Positions 25,580-32,551 of a stretch of 40,673 nucleotides of DNA are shown here, in pieces; positions within the stretch are counted from its first letter, which is position 1, and every line of letters begins with the position of its first letter. Source of the stretch: JAEDES01 sp045649455 (GTDB lineage Bacteria > Bacillota_I > Bacilli_A > RF39 > UBA660); NCBI GenBank assembly GCA_045649455.1, contig JAZRPV010000030.1:1-40673 (forward strand). Reading direction: 5' to 3'. The translations under genes were made by a program, and so were the position numbers. The notes under the pieces were generated by a model. It had not been told where the DNA came from. It worked only from the letters and a program-made list of their open reading frames with translations, and did not search any database.

Positions 25580-25790
25580 GAACACTTGATTGTTAGGTGA
25601 TTGCCAAACTTCTTCGAAGGGAGGCGATAATATGAATAAGAAGGATTTATTAATTCTATCTTTAGTAATAATTATCTTCCTTTTATTATTTTTACTATTT
25701 ATAGTCTTAATATAATAAAAAATCACCCAACATCTTGTTAGGTGAACCCAAAACAATTGGCAACACTTAACATACCAAAATCAAGTGTTC
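25580..25790. repeat. Direct and inverted repeats bracketing the small toxin-like gene
   Basis: TTGTTAGGTGA occurs at 25590-25600, in the presumed 5' leader, and again at 25735-25745, after the stop codon. GAACACTTGATT (25580-25591) is the exact inverse of AATCAAGTGTTC (25779-25790), and TTGCCAA (25601-25607) of TTGGCAA (25757-25763), so the ends of a plus-strand transcript can pair. This resembles Fst/par-type antisense modules. Confidence 0.65.
25632..25715 (+). CDS. 27-residue hydrophobic peptide, candidate type I toxin
   Basis: A strong GGGAGG ribosome binding site (25619-25624) precedes an ATG with seven-base spacing. The peptide starts MNKKDLLILS and continues as an almost purely hydrophobic helix (Leu, Ile, Phe, Val) to the stop at 25713-25715. 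A short charged N-terminus plus a single membrane helix is typical of Fst/TxpA/BsrG-type membrane toxins held down by antisense RNAs. An antisense transcription unit lies opposite the 3' part and repeats flank the gene. Sequence identity to a known toxin was not recognised, so the assignment rests on architecture. Other small membrane peptides remain possible. Confidence 0.6.
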   Translation: MNKKDLLILSLVIIIFLLLFLLFIVLI

Positions 25791-25819
25791 CATTTTATTT
25801 TATGAAGTTTCCTTCATCT
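25717..25819 (-). ncRNA. Candidate antisense RNA (antitoxin)
   Basis: On the minus strand, TTGTTG (25849-25854) and TATATT (25826-25831) with a 17-bp spacer suggest a start near 25819. A 10-bp stem (25723-25745, one G-T pair) followed by six Ts ends the RNA near 25717, about 100 nt. It is complementary to the 3' part of the toxin transcript. Because it copies the second direct repeat it can also pair with the first repeat near the ribosome binding site. Confidence 0.5.
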
Positions 25820-25825
25820 ATATAC

Positions 25826-25854
25826 AATATAACATAAAAACGACTTATCAACAA
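25826..25854 (-). promoter_or_regulatory. Promoter of the candidate antisense RNA
   Basis: TTGTTG-N17-TATATT on the minus strand. Its -35 box lies inside the tRNA terminator hairpin, so readthrough from the tRNA genes is an alternative source of the antisense RNA. Confidence 0.45.
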
Positions 25855-25862
25855 GTCGTTTT
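25837..25862 (-). terminator. Terminator of the tRNA genes
   Basis: AAAACGACTT and AAGTCGTTTT form a 10-bp stem with a six-base loop and T-runs on both strands. It can also end the plus-strand toxin transcript. Confidence 0.75.
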
Positions 25863-25872
25863 ATTTCATAAA

Positions 25873-25948
25873 TGGTGCCGAAAACAGGACTTGAACCCGT
25901 AACCTACTGATTACAAATCAGTTGCTCTACCAATTGAGCTATTTCGGC
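25873..25948 (-). tRNA. tRNA-Thr (anticodon TGT)
   Basis: The cloverleaf is complete: acceptor GCCGAAA/TTTCGGC, D-arm AGCTCAATTGGTAGAGC, anticodon arm ACTGA-TTTGTAA-TCAGT with anticodon TGT, T-arm with GGTTCAAGT, and an encoded CCA. It reads ACA codons. It lies one base after tRNA-Leu. Confidence 0.97.
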
Positions 25949-25949
25949 G

Positions 25950-26036
25950 TGGTGCTCATATTCGGACTTGAACCGAAACTCCATTGCTGGAAGTGGATTT
26001 TGAGTCCACCGCGTCTACCAATTCCGCCATACAAGC
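25950..26036 (-). tRNA. tRNA-Leu (anticodon CAA)
   Basis: An 87-base class II tRNA with a long variable arm, D-loop GGAATTGGTAGACGC, anticodon arm GTGGA-CTCAAAA-TCCAC with anticodon CAA, T-arm GGTTCAAGT and an encoded CCA. The acceptor stem GCTTGTA/TATGAGC has two wobble pairs. It reads TTG codons. Confidence 0.96.
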
Positions 26037-26093
26037 ATTACTGCAAGTACATATCGATTATAACATAACCAATTTTATACATGCAAGATAAAT

Positions 26094-26663
26094 TTAAATT
26101 TCTTCTTTATATTTAGAAGTATATAAGTCACTTTCATTGTCTTCTACTTCTTCTGGTTGAATAAAATCTTTCATATCAGGTAAATCTTCAATAGTAGATA
26201 AACCAAAATAATCTAAAAATTCACTAGAAGTTTCATAAAGAATAGGTCTTCCAGGTAAATCACTACGACCTACCTCTTTAATTAAACCTTTCGCAACTAA
26301 CTTACGAATAATTTGAACACACCCTACTCCCCTTAATGCTTCTACTTGCATTCTAGTAATAGGTTCATTATAAGCAATAATAGCTAAAGTCTCTAATGCA
26401 GATTGACTTAATAAATTAGATTCTGGAGTTTCAATTAACTTTTGATAATAACTTCTATGTTCAAACTTAGTAGTTAATTTAAATCTATTCCCTAAAAAAT
26501 CTATTCTAAGACCACGATTTTCATCTTCATAATCTTTTTTTAATTCCATAACTAAATCTTTACAAGCATCTTCTTCAAGTTCTAATACTTCACCTATTTG
26601 ACTTAAAGTAAGACCTTCTTCACCAACAACAAATAGTAATCCCTCAAGTACTGCTTTATTCAC
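26094..26663 (-). CDS. scpB: Segregation and condensation protein B
   Basis: ScpB is the winged-helix kite subunit of the bacterial SMC-ScpAB condensin complex. The 189 residues hold VLEGLLFVVGEEGLTLSQI at the start and the family core SALETLAIIAYNEPITRMQVEALRGV, then GRPILYETSSEFLDYFGL. I place the start at the GTG at 26663, because GAGGTGG lies 6 bases upstream and family members begin here; the longer frame adds an unrelated hydrophobic stretch. It overlaps the end of scpA by 8 bases, a sign of translational coupling. Confidence 0.95.
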   Translation of the reverse strand: MNKAVLEGLLFVVGEEGLTLSQIGEVLELEEDACKDLVMELKKDYEDENRGLRIDFLGNRFKLTTKFEHRSYYQKLIETPESNLLSQSALETLAIIAYNEPITRMQVEALRGVGCVQIIRKLVAKGLIKEVGRSDLPGRPILYETSSEFLDYFGLSTIEDLPDMKDFIQPEEVEDNESDLYTSKYKEEI

Positions 26664-27378
26664 CTGAAACCACCTCACAAATAATATCGTCAAAAGTATC
26701 ATTTTGAGTTATTCTTAATTCCTGACTTTTAGCCATTTCTAATATTGCAAGAAAAGTCGCAACAACATATTCTTTTGATATAACTGGAAATAATTCAAAA
26801 AATGAAACTTTCTTTTTTGTCTTCAATAATCTCTTAATATCATGTCTTCTAGAAGAAACACTTATTTCATTAACAGTAACCTTTGTCTTTAAAGGTTTAT
26901 TATCTTGTTTTCTTTGTAAATATCTTTTAAATGCGTCAACTAAATCGTCTAAACTAACATCAATATTAATCTCTTTAACTTCATCTATATAATTCTTTAT
27001 ATTTTCAGGAGACTTAGTATAAATTTCTCTTCTTAAACTTTCTTTTTCTTGTAATACTTTAGTAATTTCTTTATAAGCTTGATATTCTAATAATCTATTA
27101 ATAAGTTCTTCTCTAGGATCCTCTTCCTCTTCTTCATTTTCATCTTTATATGATGGAAGTAACATCTTAGATTTAATTTCTAATAATTCACTTGCTAAAA
27201 CTAAATATTCTGAAGCAATCTCTAAATTCATCTTTTCTTGTTCTTCAAGATAATTCATATACTGCTTAGTAATTTCTTCAATTTCAATGTTCATTATATC
27301 CATTTTACTTTCTTTAATTAAATGTAAAAGTAAATCCAATGGACCTTCAAACTCATTAATTTTAAACTCTATATTCAT
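26656..27378 (-). CDS. scpA: Segregation and condensation protein A
   Basis: ScpA is the kleisin that bridges SMC heads in chromosome condensation and segregation. The 240-residue protein has the N-terminal FKINEFEGPLDLLLHLIKESKMDI signature, SEYLVLASELLEIKSKMLLP, an acidic middle, and a C-terminal winged-helix end (FFELFPVISKEYVVATFLAILEMAK). The start is the ATG at 27378 after GGAG; a GTG three codons earlier is unlikely. It forms a two-gene operon with scpB, in the usual order. Confidence 0.95.
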   Translation of the reverse strand: MNIEFKINEFEGPLDLLLHLIKESKMDIMNIEIEEITKQYMNYLEEQEKMNLEIASEYLVLASELLEIKSKMLLPSYKDENEEEEEDPREELINRLLEYQAYKEITKVLQEKESLRREIYTKSPENIKNYIDEVKEINIDVSLDDLVDAFKRYLQRKQDNKPLKTKVTVNEISVSSRRHDIKRLLKTKKKVSFFELFPVISKEYVVATFLAILEMAKSQELRITQNDTFDDIICEVVSGE

Positions 27379-27492
27379 ACTACTCACTCCGAACTATACA
27401 CCTAATTATAACATAAAATATAATACAAATACTATAAAAACACTTGAAAATAAGTTATAATAAAGAAAAAGAAGCAAAGAAAGTTGGTTAAT

Positions 27493-27798
27493 ATGAAAAA
27501 CTTTACTATGATAGATGAAGACTTCATCTGTGAAAATTGTCATAAAGAAGTAAAAGCCTTAGGTTATACCGCAAGAGATCATTGTCCTTACTGCTTATAC
27601 TCTAAACATGTAGACATAATGCCAGGAGATAGACAAAACCCTTGTAAAGGCCCTTTAAAGCCTATTGGAATAGAAAATTTCAAAGATACATATAAAATCC
27701 TATATCAATGTGAAAAATGCAAACAACCACATAAAAACATCATCGCAAAAGATGATGATATGGATTTAATAATAAAATTATCTGTACAAACAAAATAA
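27493..27798 (+). CDS. RNHCP-domain protein
   Basis: This 101-residue protein carries DFICENCHKEV, then ARDHCPYCLYSKHVDIMPGDRQNPCKG and YQCEKCKQPHKNI: the paired CxxC sites and the D-H-C-P variant of the RNHCP motif that names the family. The cysteines probably bind zinc. The family function is unknown; a nucleic-acid role is often supposed from the zinc ribbon. Start choice is uncertain: the ATG at 27493 has a weak binding site and a TTG nine bases upstream is possible. It is one of few plus-strand genes and is transcribed alone. Confidence 0.85.
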   Translation: MKNFTMIDEDFICENCHKEVKALGYTARDHCPYCLYSKHVDIMPGDRQNPCKGPLKPIGIENFKDTYKILYQCEKCKQPHKNIIAKDDDMDLIIKLSVQTK

Positions 27799-27803
27799 TA
27801 AAT

Positions 27804-27838
27804 AAAAAAGAAGCTGTGTGTGGTTAAGCTTCTTTTTT
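27804..27838 (+). terminator. Terminator of the RNHCP gene
   Basis: AAAAAAGAAGCT and AGCTTCTTTTTT form a 12-bp stem with an 11-base loop, ending in Ts on the plus strand. Confidence 0.75.
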
Positions 27839-27866
27839 ATATATGTAATTTTAATTATGAACTAGT

Positions 27867-28388
27867 TTAATTTGTTTTTTTCTTAGTAAGTTGTATTCCT
27901 TTTTCTTTTCGATAATCAACATCAACTTCTAAGTTATAGTTAATAGATGTATCCTTGAAAAATCTTCCTGTATGAGCAGCAGAATATTTAACTCCAAACT
28001 CATCAGTAACATTTCCAAAACTAGGAACTAAATGTGGATTTGAAATACCAATTTCACTTAATCCTAATTCATCTAACTTTTCAGCATATTTACCTTCTAG
28101 ATAATATAGCACCTCATGGTCATGAAAACTATTAGGAAATTTCAATGCCGGTGCAAATATTTTAAATCTTTTCTTAGGATTAAAATCAGAATGAAATTCT
28201 ACATTTCTTTTTTCTTCAGTAACCACATGAGAAAGTCTTTCTAATAATGCTGTGATAACGCGATCGCTACTTCTTTCGAAGTATTCATCTAAAACCATTT
28301 TTTCTTCATCACTTAATGTATATCCAAGATCACTCATAAGAGTAATACAGCTTTGAATATCATTTTTCATAGTCACAATACTACCCAT
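27867..28388 (-). CDS. Hypothetical protein
   Basis: The 173-residue soluble protein starts at an ATG at 28388 after GGGGGA. TTGATT-N17-TATAAT upstream makes a plausible promoter. The N-terminal half is helical and acidic (LMSDLGYTLSDEEKMVLDEYFERS). The C-terminal half has KKRFKIFAPALKFPNSFHDHEVLYYLEGKYAEK and ends in a basic KLTKKKTN-like tail. I recognise no family or motif. It lies behind the spoVA operon but has its own promoter, so a sporulation role is not implied. Confidence 0.7.
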   Translation of the reverse strand: MGSIVTMKNDIQSCITLMSDLGYTLSDEEKMVLDEYFERSSDRVITALLERLSHVVTEEKRNVEFHSDFNPKKRFKIFAPALKFPNSFHDHEVLYYLEGKYAEKLDELGLSEIGISNPHLVPSFGNVTDEFGVKYSAAHTGRFFKDTSINYNLEVDVDYRKEKGIQLTKKKTN

Positions 28389-28449
28389 AAAAATCCCCCT
28401 TAGTCGAAAAGTACCAGTATTATAACATATTTATTAAAAAAAATCAAGT

Positions 28450-28800
28450 CTAGTGTTTCGGTTTAAAGATTAAAGCAAAAACAAAAGAGAAAATAATCGC
28501 ACTAGTAATACCTGCTGCAGTTAAATCAAACATACCAGTAAGTATACCAATAAACCCCATACTATTACTTTTAGCCATCGCACCATGCACTAAAGAATGA
28601 CCAAAACTTGTAATAGGAACTAAAGCTCCTCCACCAACATATTTAATAATTAAATCATATAGACTAAAGCTATCAAGAAATGCCCCAATCACTACAAACA
28701 TACTAGTAATATGACCAGGAGTTAATTTAGTATTATCAAGAATAATTTGAGCAATTAAACATACTAAACCACAAAATAAGAAGGAATTAATAAATAACAT
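28450..28800 (-). CDS. spoVAE: Stage V sporulation protein AE
   Basis: SpoVAE is a small inner-membrane protein of the SpoVA channel that moves dipicolinic acid into the forespore and out at germination. The 116 residues hold four membrane helices and the family segments GGGALVPITSFGHSLVHGA and GILTGMFDLTAAGITSAI. It overlaps spoVAD as TAATG, so translation is coupled. Length and order match the AEB form. It is the last gene of spoVAC-AD-AE. Confidence 0.93.
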   Translation of the reverse strand: MLFINSFLFCGLVCLIAQIILDNTKLTPGHITSMFVVIGAFLDSFSLYDLIIKYVGGGALVPITSFGHSLVHGAMAKSNSMGFIGILTGMFDLTAAGITSAIIFSFVFALIFKPKH

Positions 28801-29792
28801 TATACAACCTCCAAACTAATTGCATGAGCAATTGAATTAATATTTTGTTTTTGATAAACCATAGTTGAAGAAAATAAAGCTCCTGTCGCTACTAATAAAA
28901 CTCTTTTTAATTTCTTCTTTTTCAATTCATCAAAGACATATCCAAAATTAACTAAAGCACTGCATACTGGTCCAGAACCACCTGCAAGTACTTCTTCTTG
29001 TTTTTCCAAATCATATAACATCACACCACAATCATTATAATTCTCAGATAAATCAATATCATAAACACTCTTCATATAATCAATAACAATTTCTTTTCCA
29101 TAACGCCCAAGATCTCCAGTAAGAATTAAATCATAATATGAAGGTTCTCTTCCAGTTTCTTCAAAATGTCTTTTCAAAGTATCAATAGCCGCAGGAGCCA
29201 TCACCCTTCCCATATCATTAGGATTATTTTGATTATAATCAATTATTCTGCCTAATGTTGCACATTCTACTCTAACTAAACTTTTATTATTAGTAAGTAA
29301 ACAACAAGCACCTCCAGTAGATGTGAATGTTGCACTTTGTGGTTTAGGTGCCCCATACTCTGTCGGATTTCTAAATTGTTTCTCACTACTCATATTATGA
29401 GAAGAAACACAAACTAAAGCATTAGATACATTCTTAGACTCAATAAAATTACTACCAACAATCATTCCTAATACACTATTAGAACAAGCTCCATATATAC
29501 CAATAAAACCTTTCCCTACCCCATAAGTACCATATGTAGTCGCTGTAATTTGATTCAATAAATCTCCACCAACAACCAGATCAATTTCTTCTTTTTTAAT
29601 ACCATTCTTCTTTAATAACATACTAATACTATCTCTAACTAATTTTATTTCAGCTTTCTCCCAAGAATCTTCTCCAAAGTATAAATCATCATAACACTTA
29701 TCAAAATACCTTTTCAAAGGTCCTTGTTGTTCGTATGGACCAGCTATCAAAGAAGTATCTTCTAAATACACATTCTTATATTTAAATGTCAT
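28800..29792 (-). CDS. spoVAD: Stage V sporulation protein AD
   Basis: SpoVAD is the cytosolic, thiolase-fold subunit of the spore SpoVA complex and binds dipicolinic acid. The 330 residues match the family, with GPYEQQGPLKRYFD at the start, VGGDLLNQITATTYGTYG, YGACSNSVLGMIVGSNFI and SATFTSTGGACCLL. The ATG overlaps the spoVAC stop as ATGA. It is complete with no frameshift. Confidence 0.95.
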   Translation of the reverse strand: MTFKYKNVYLEDTSLIAGPYEQQGPLKRYFDKCYDDLYFGEDSWEKAEIKLVRDSISMLLKKNGIKKEEIDLVVGGDLLNQITATTYGTYGVGKGFIGIYGACSNSVLGMIVGSNFIESKNVSNALVCVSSHNMSSEKQFRNPTEYGAPKPQSATFTSTGGACCLLTNNKSLVRVECATLGRIIDYNQNNPNDMGRVMAPAAIDTLKRHFEETGREPSYYDLILTGDLGRYGKEIVIDYMKSVYDIDLSENYNDCGVMLYDLEKQEEVLAGGSGPVCSALVNFGYVFDELKKKKLKRVLLVATGALFSSTMVYQKQNINSIAHAISLEVV

Positions 29793-30232
29793 CCCATCAT
29801 CACCCCTATCACATATCTAACCATTCCAAAAAACCAAGCAGAAACTACCCCATATAAAATAACAGAACCTGCAAGTTTAAACATATTAGAACCAAATCCA
29901 TATATTAAACCTTCCTTCTTATAATCAAGCGCTGCACTAGTCATAGAATGCGCAAAACCTGTAATTGGTATTAATAATCCACATTTAAATTTAGTAACCA
30001 ACTTATCAAAAAATCCTAAAGCTGTACATAAACTCCCTACAAATATTAAACTAACACTCATTAATGTAGAAGATTCACTCCTAGATATTCCAAAAGATGA
30101 ATAAAAACAAATTAAACATTCTCCTATTAATCCAATTAAACCTCCTACTAAAAAAGCAATAAGAATATTCAATAATCTATTTTCTTCAGCTTTATGTTTA
30201 TCCGCAATCTTATCATACTTACTATTTTTCAT
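29789..30232 (-). CDS. spoVAC: Stage V sporulation protein AC
   Basis: SpoVAC is the membrane subunit of the SpoVA complex, in Bacillus a mechanosensitive channel component. The 147-residue protein has a charged N-terminus, four membrane helices and the family core KCGLLIPITGFAHSMTSAALDYKKEGLIYGFGSNMFKLAG. GGTGAT precedes the ATG. A sigma F/G-like promoter stands just upstream, after the sigF terminator, so spoVA is separately expressed in the forespore. Confidence 0.94.
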   Translation of the reverse strand: MKNSKYDKIADKHKAEENRLLNILIAFLVGGLIGLIGECLICFYSSFGISRSESSTLMSVSLIFVGSLCTALGFFDKLVTKFKCGLLIPITGFAHSMTSAALDYKKEGLIYGFGSNMFKLAGSVILYGVVSAWFFGMVRYVIGVMMG

Positions 30233-30246
30233 ATAATCACCACTAT

Positions 30247-30276
30247 TATTATGAAAAAAATAAATCTATTTATACA
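30247..30276 (-). promoter_or_regulatory. Sigma F/G-type promoter for spoVAC-AD-AE
   Basis: TGTATA (30271-30276) and CATAATA (30247-30253) are 17 bp apart on the minus strand, close to the forespore sigma F/sigma G consensus (TGnATA, CATnnTA). In Bacillus, spoVA is sigma G-dependent. The predicted start leaves only about 8 bases before the ATG, which is short, so the match needs testing. Confidence 0.5.
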
Positions 30277-30309
30277 AAAAAACTTAAGAAACTTTATTCT
30301 TAAGTTTTT
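30277..30309 (-). terminator. Terminator between sigF and spoVAC
   Basis: AAAAACTTAAGAA and TTCTTAAGTTTTT form a 13-bp stem at the end of sigF, with a T-run on the minus strand. Confidence 0.75.
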
Positions 30310-30922
30310 CTAATATCTTATTTTCTTTTCTGGATACTTGAACCTGACTAATCCCAAGTTTATCACTAACTTCACTTTGAGTCATATCATCAAAATATCT
30401 TGATATAATCAATTCTTTTTCTTCTGGACTTAAATCATCAACAATATCTCTTAAATTAATAAAATCAAGATTCATATTATTATCACAAACTCCAAGTGAA
30501 GCATACATCTCATTACCATCTTCATCATATACATAATCTAAACTTCTAACATCACAAACACTGCTTAATACATCAGAAATCTTCTCTTCATCAATTTCTA
30601 AATATAAACTAATTTCACTAATACTAGGTTCTCTACCTAATCTTTGAGTCATAAGACTTTTGGTTTTATCAATTAAACTTTTTAATTTCAAAACATCCTT
30701 ACTAACTCTAATACTTTTATTCTCTCTAATATATTTAGTAACTTCTCCTAAAATATAATAATATGCATATGATGAAAATTTAACATTAAAACTACTATTA
30801 TAATTCTTATAAGCTTGTACAAGTCCCATAATCCCAACTTGATATAAATCATCCCTATCAAATCCACTATATTTATTAATAATACTATATACTAAATTCT
30901 CATATTCTAATAGTTGTTCCAT
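30284..30922 (-). CDS. sigF: Sporulation RNA polymerase sigma factor, sigma F type
   Basis: The 212-residue protein has sigma regions 2, 3 and 4: DRDDLYQVGIMGLVQAYKNY (core binding), KFSSYAYYYILGEVTKYIREN (-10 recognition), LGREPSISEISLYLEI (region 3) and MTQSEVSDKLGISQVQVSRKENKILEKLK (-35 recognition helix). The order after a SpoIIAA-like gene and before spoVA identifies sigma F rather than sigma G, although the two are similar. It is about 40 residues shorter at its N-terminus than the Bacillus protein. AAAGGAG precedes the ATG. No spoIIAB lies between it and the SpoIIAA-like gene, where it is normally found. Confidence 0.88.
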   Translation of the reverse strand: MEQLLEYENLVYSIINKYSGFDRDDLYQVGIMGLVQAYKNYNSSFNVKFSSYAYYYILGEVTKYIRENKSIRVSKDVLKLKSLIDKTKSLMTQRLGREPSISEISLYLEIDEEKISDVLSSVCDVRSLDYVYDEDGNEMYASLGVCDNNMNLDFINLRDIVDDLSPEEKELIISRYFDDMTQSEVSDKLGISQVQVSRKENKILEKLKNKVS

Positions 30923-30930
30923 ATTCTCCT

Positions 30931-31266
30931 TTAAATATATAAATATTCAAAGGCATCTCTTTCATTATTAACATAAAATAATCTATCAAAACTACCAAAC
31001 AATTTTCTATTTAATTCATTTAATCCACATATTGCAACTTTCCCACAACTAAGAAAAATCTCAATAATCTTATTTTGTATGTATTCTACCATTCCATACT
31101 CAATATTATTTAAATTATTAAAATTAAATACAAATAAATGCATACCTTGTTTATAAATTAAATAATTAATCTCCTCTTCAAACAAAGAAACTGTTCTTTT
31201 ATTCAACTCACCTTCTAAATTAATAAACATTACTCCTCTAACAACATCTATATCAATATTCAACAT
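30931..31266 (-). CDS. spoIIAA: SpoIIAA-like STAS protein lacking the phosphorylated serine
   Basis: From the ATG at 31266 (after GAGAGGTGAT) the 111 residues align end to end with SpoIIAA: LEGELNKRTVSLF matches LTGELDHHTAETL, and GKVAICGLNELNRKLF matches the later helix. In Bacillus SpoIIAA the loop DSSG carries Ser58, the residue that SpoIIAB phosphorylates. Here an ungapped alignment puts Glu56-Tyr57-Gly58 at that place, so neither serine is present. Its gene is directly followed by sigF, with 8 bases between them and no spoIIAB. The family role is to bind the anti-sigma factor SpoIIAB and free sigma F. This version cannot be regulated by the usual phosphorylation. Confidence 0.75.
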   Translation of the reverse strand: MLNIDIDVVRGVMFINLEGELNKRTVSLFEEEINYLIYKQGMHLFVFNFNNLNNIEYGMVEYIQNKIIEIFLSCGKVAICGLNELNRKLFGSFDRLFYVNNERDAFEYLYI

Positions 31267-31317
31267 ATTATCACCTCTCAATGACAATATAAAACAAACA
31301 ATCATTAAAATCATAAA

Positions 31318-31360
31318 TTCGACAAAAGATGTCATTTATTTCGTTCGACATAATTCGACA
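31318..31360 (-). promoter_or_regulatory. Three Spo0A-type boxes upstream of the spoIIAA-sigF operon
   Basis: TGTCGAA, the Spo0A box core, occurs three times on the minus strand, at 31318-31324, 31344-31350 and 31354-31360. The outer pair lies one helical turn apart. Bacillus spoIIA has similar boxes, so activation by phosphorylated Spo0A is likely. Confidence 0.7.
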
Positions 31361-31396
31361 AAAAAAGAATTAGTTCATTTCAATAACTAATTCTTT
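31361..31396 (-). terminator. Terminator after the PPC-domain gene
   Basis: AAAGAATTAGTT pairs with AACTAATTCTTT across a nine-base loop, followed by Ts on the minus strand. It closes the two-gene unit upstream of spoIIAA. Confidence 0.75.
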
Positions 31397-31759
31397 ATAA
31401 CAAGTTTCTTCATCATATTCTCTACTAAGTTTATATTTATCACTCTTAATAATAGATACTTCACAAGTAGTATTAATAATACATCCTTCAGTTAAATGTC
31501 CACCTACTACTTTACCAGTATTATCTGCAAAACTTATATGAATATGTACACCATCTTTAGAAATAGTCCCCATAATACTAACTATCTCATAATCTCTTTC
31601 ATCTTCATAAAAATTTTCTGCTCCAGCAAGTCTAAATTTAACTTTACTACAGCATCCAACTGCACATGCAATAATACCACTATTAATATTATTCATTCTA
31701 CAAAATTCTAAAATACTTTGTTTTAAATCATCACCACGATGAAGTCTAAATATATACAT
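31370..31759 (-). CDS. PPC (DUF296) domain protein
   Basis: The 129-residue protein is a single PPC/PCC domain: MYIFRLHRGDDLKQSILEFC at the start, NINSGIIACAVGCCSKVKF, GTISKDGVHIHISFADNTG with the conserved histidines, and VGGHLTEGCII. In plants the domain is linked to AT-hook DNA-binding proteins; bacterial single-domain versions have no settled function and may bind metal or a small molecule. It forms an operon with the membrane-protein gene, 2 bases away, upstream of the sporulation operon. Confidence 0.85.
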   Translation of the reverse strand: MYIFRLHRGDDLKQSILEFCRMNNINSGIIACAVGCCSKVKFRLAGAENFYEDERDYEIVSIMGTISKDGVHIHISFADNTGKVVGGHLTEGCIINTTCEVSIIKSDKYKLSREYDEETCYKELVIEMN

Positions 31760-31761
31760 AA

Positions 31762-32502
31762 TTATTCTCCTATCTTTAAACTAAGATTATTTGCAAATAT
31801 TTCATAAGTATCATCAATCTTACCATTTACATAAGCATAATATAAATAATATCTCTTATCTGTTTTAACACAATCATATTCAAAAATACTATTTCTATTA
31901 TCCCCTACTAAATAATCATTTTTAACATATTGATTACTACTAAATAAAACAACACTTTTATCAACATCTTTTATGTATTTATAATATAAATCACCTGTTT
32001 CAATAGTAATCTTTTCAAAATAATCTTCTACTTCTTTATAAGTATTATCATCATTCTCAAAACTAATTAAATTTCTTTCTTCTCCATTACTATAATATAT
32101 ATATGAATAAAGTTCATTTTTATACATTTTTAATATTTCATCATGTGGATAAAAATATTGAAATGCATGTTCTGCTTTCTCAAATTTAAATAATTTATCA
32201 TAAGGAAGTATTAACGATAAACTAAATCCCATAAAATATACAAATATTATCATAAATCCAATAAATCTATGATTTTTAAAATTAACAGTATCTCTATAAA
32301 AACTAAATCTTATTAAATATTGATTTATAACTAACAATACAAAGAAAACAAAGAATCCTACAAATACTGGAACACTATAATGATTAACAATACTATAATC
32401 ATTATTTAGTATTTCCCCAAAAAATATAATTGATACTACTACTATATAACCAAGTAATATTAATAATAGTTTTTTATCAGTTAATTTAAACTTACTTATC
32501 AT
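31762..32502 (-). CDS. Membrane protein of unknown function
   Basis: The start is the ATG at 32502 after AGGTG; the frame gives 246 residues. Three membrane helices lie near residues 12-30, 42-62 and 75-95. An extracytoplasmic region of about 140 residues follows (FEKAEHAFQYFYPHDEI, GDLYYKYIKDVDKSVVLFSS). No family is recognised. It is cotranscribed with the PPC-domain gene, and that is its only contextual clue. Confidence 0.7.
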   Translation of the reverse strand: MISKFKLTDKKLLLILLGYIVVVSIIFFGEILNNDYSIVNHYSVPVFVGFFVFFVLLVINQYLIRFSFYRDTVNFKNHRFIGFMIIFVYFMGFSLSLILPYDKLFKFEKAEHAFQYFYPHDEILKMYKNELYSYIYYSNGEERNLISFENDDNTYKEVEDYFEKITIETGDLYYKYIKDVDKSVVLFSSNQYVKNDYLVGDNRNSIFEYDCVKTDKRYYLYYAYVNGKIDDTYEIFANNLSLKIGE

Positions 32503-32529
32503 ATTATTCACCTATCTAAAGTATAACAA

Positions 32530-32551
32530 AAAAAAGACTTCAAATGAAGTC
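32530..32551 (-). terminator. Terminator after the first nrdG
   Basis: AAGACTTC and GAAGTCTT form an 8-bp stem with a five-base loop and an A-tract that becomes Ts on the minus strand. Confidence 0.65.

Noticed and set aside
25541..25756. Minus-strand frame of 71 codons over the toxin-like gene
   Set aside because: It runs through the antisense terminator and repeats and lacks a binding site; the plus-strand peptide is far better supported.
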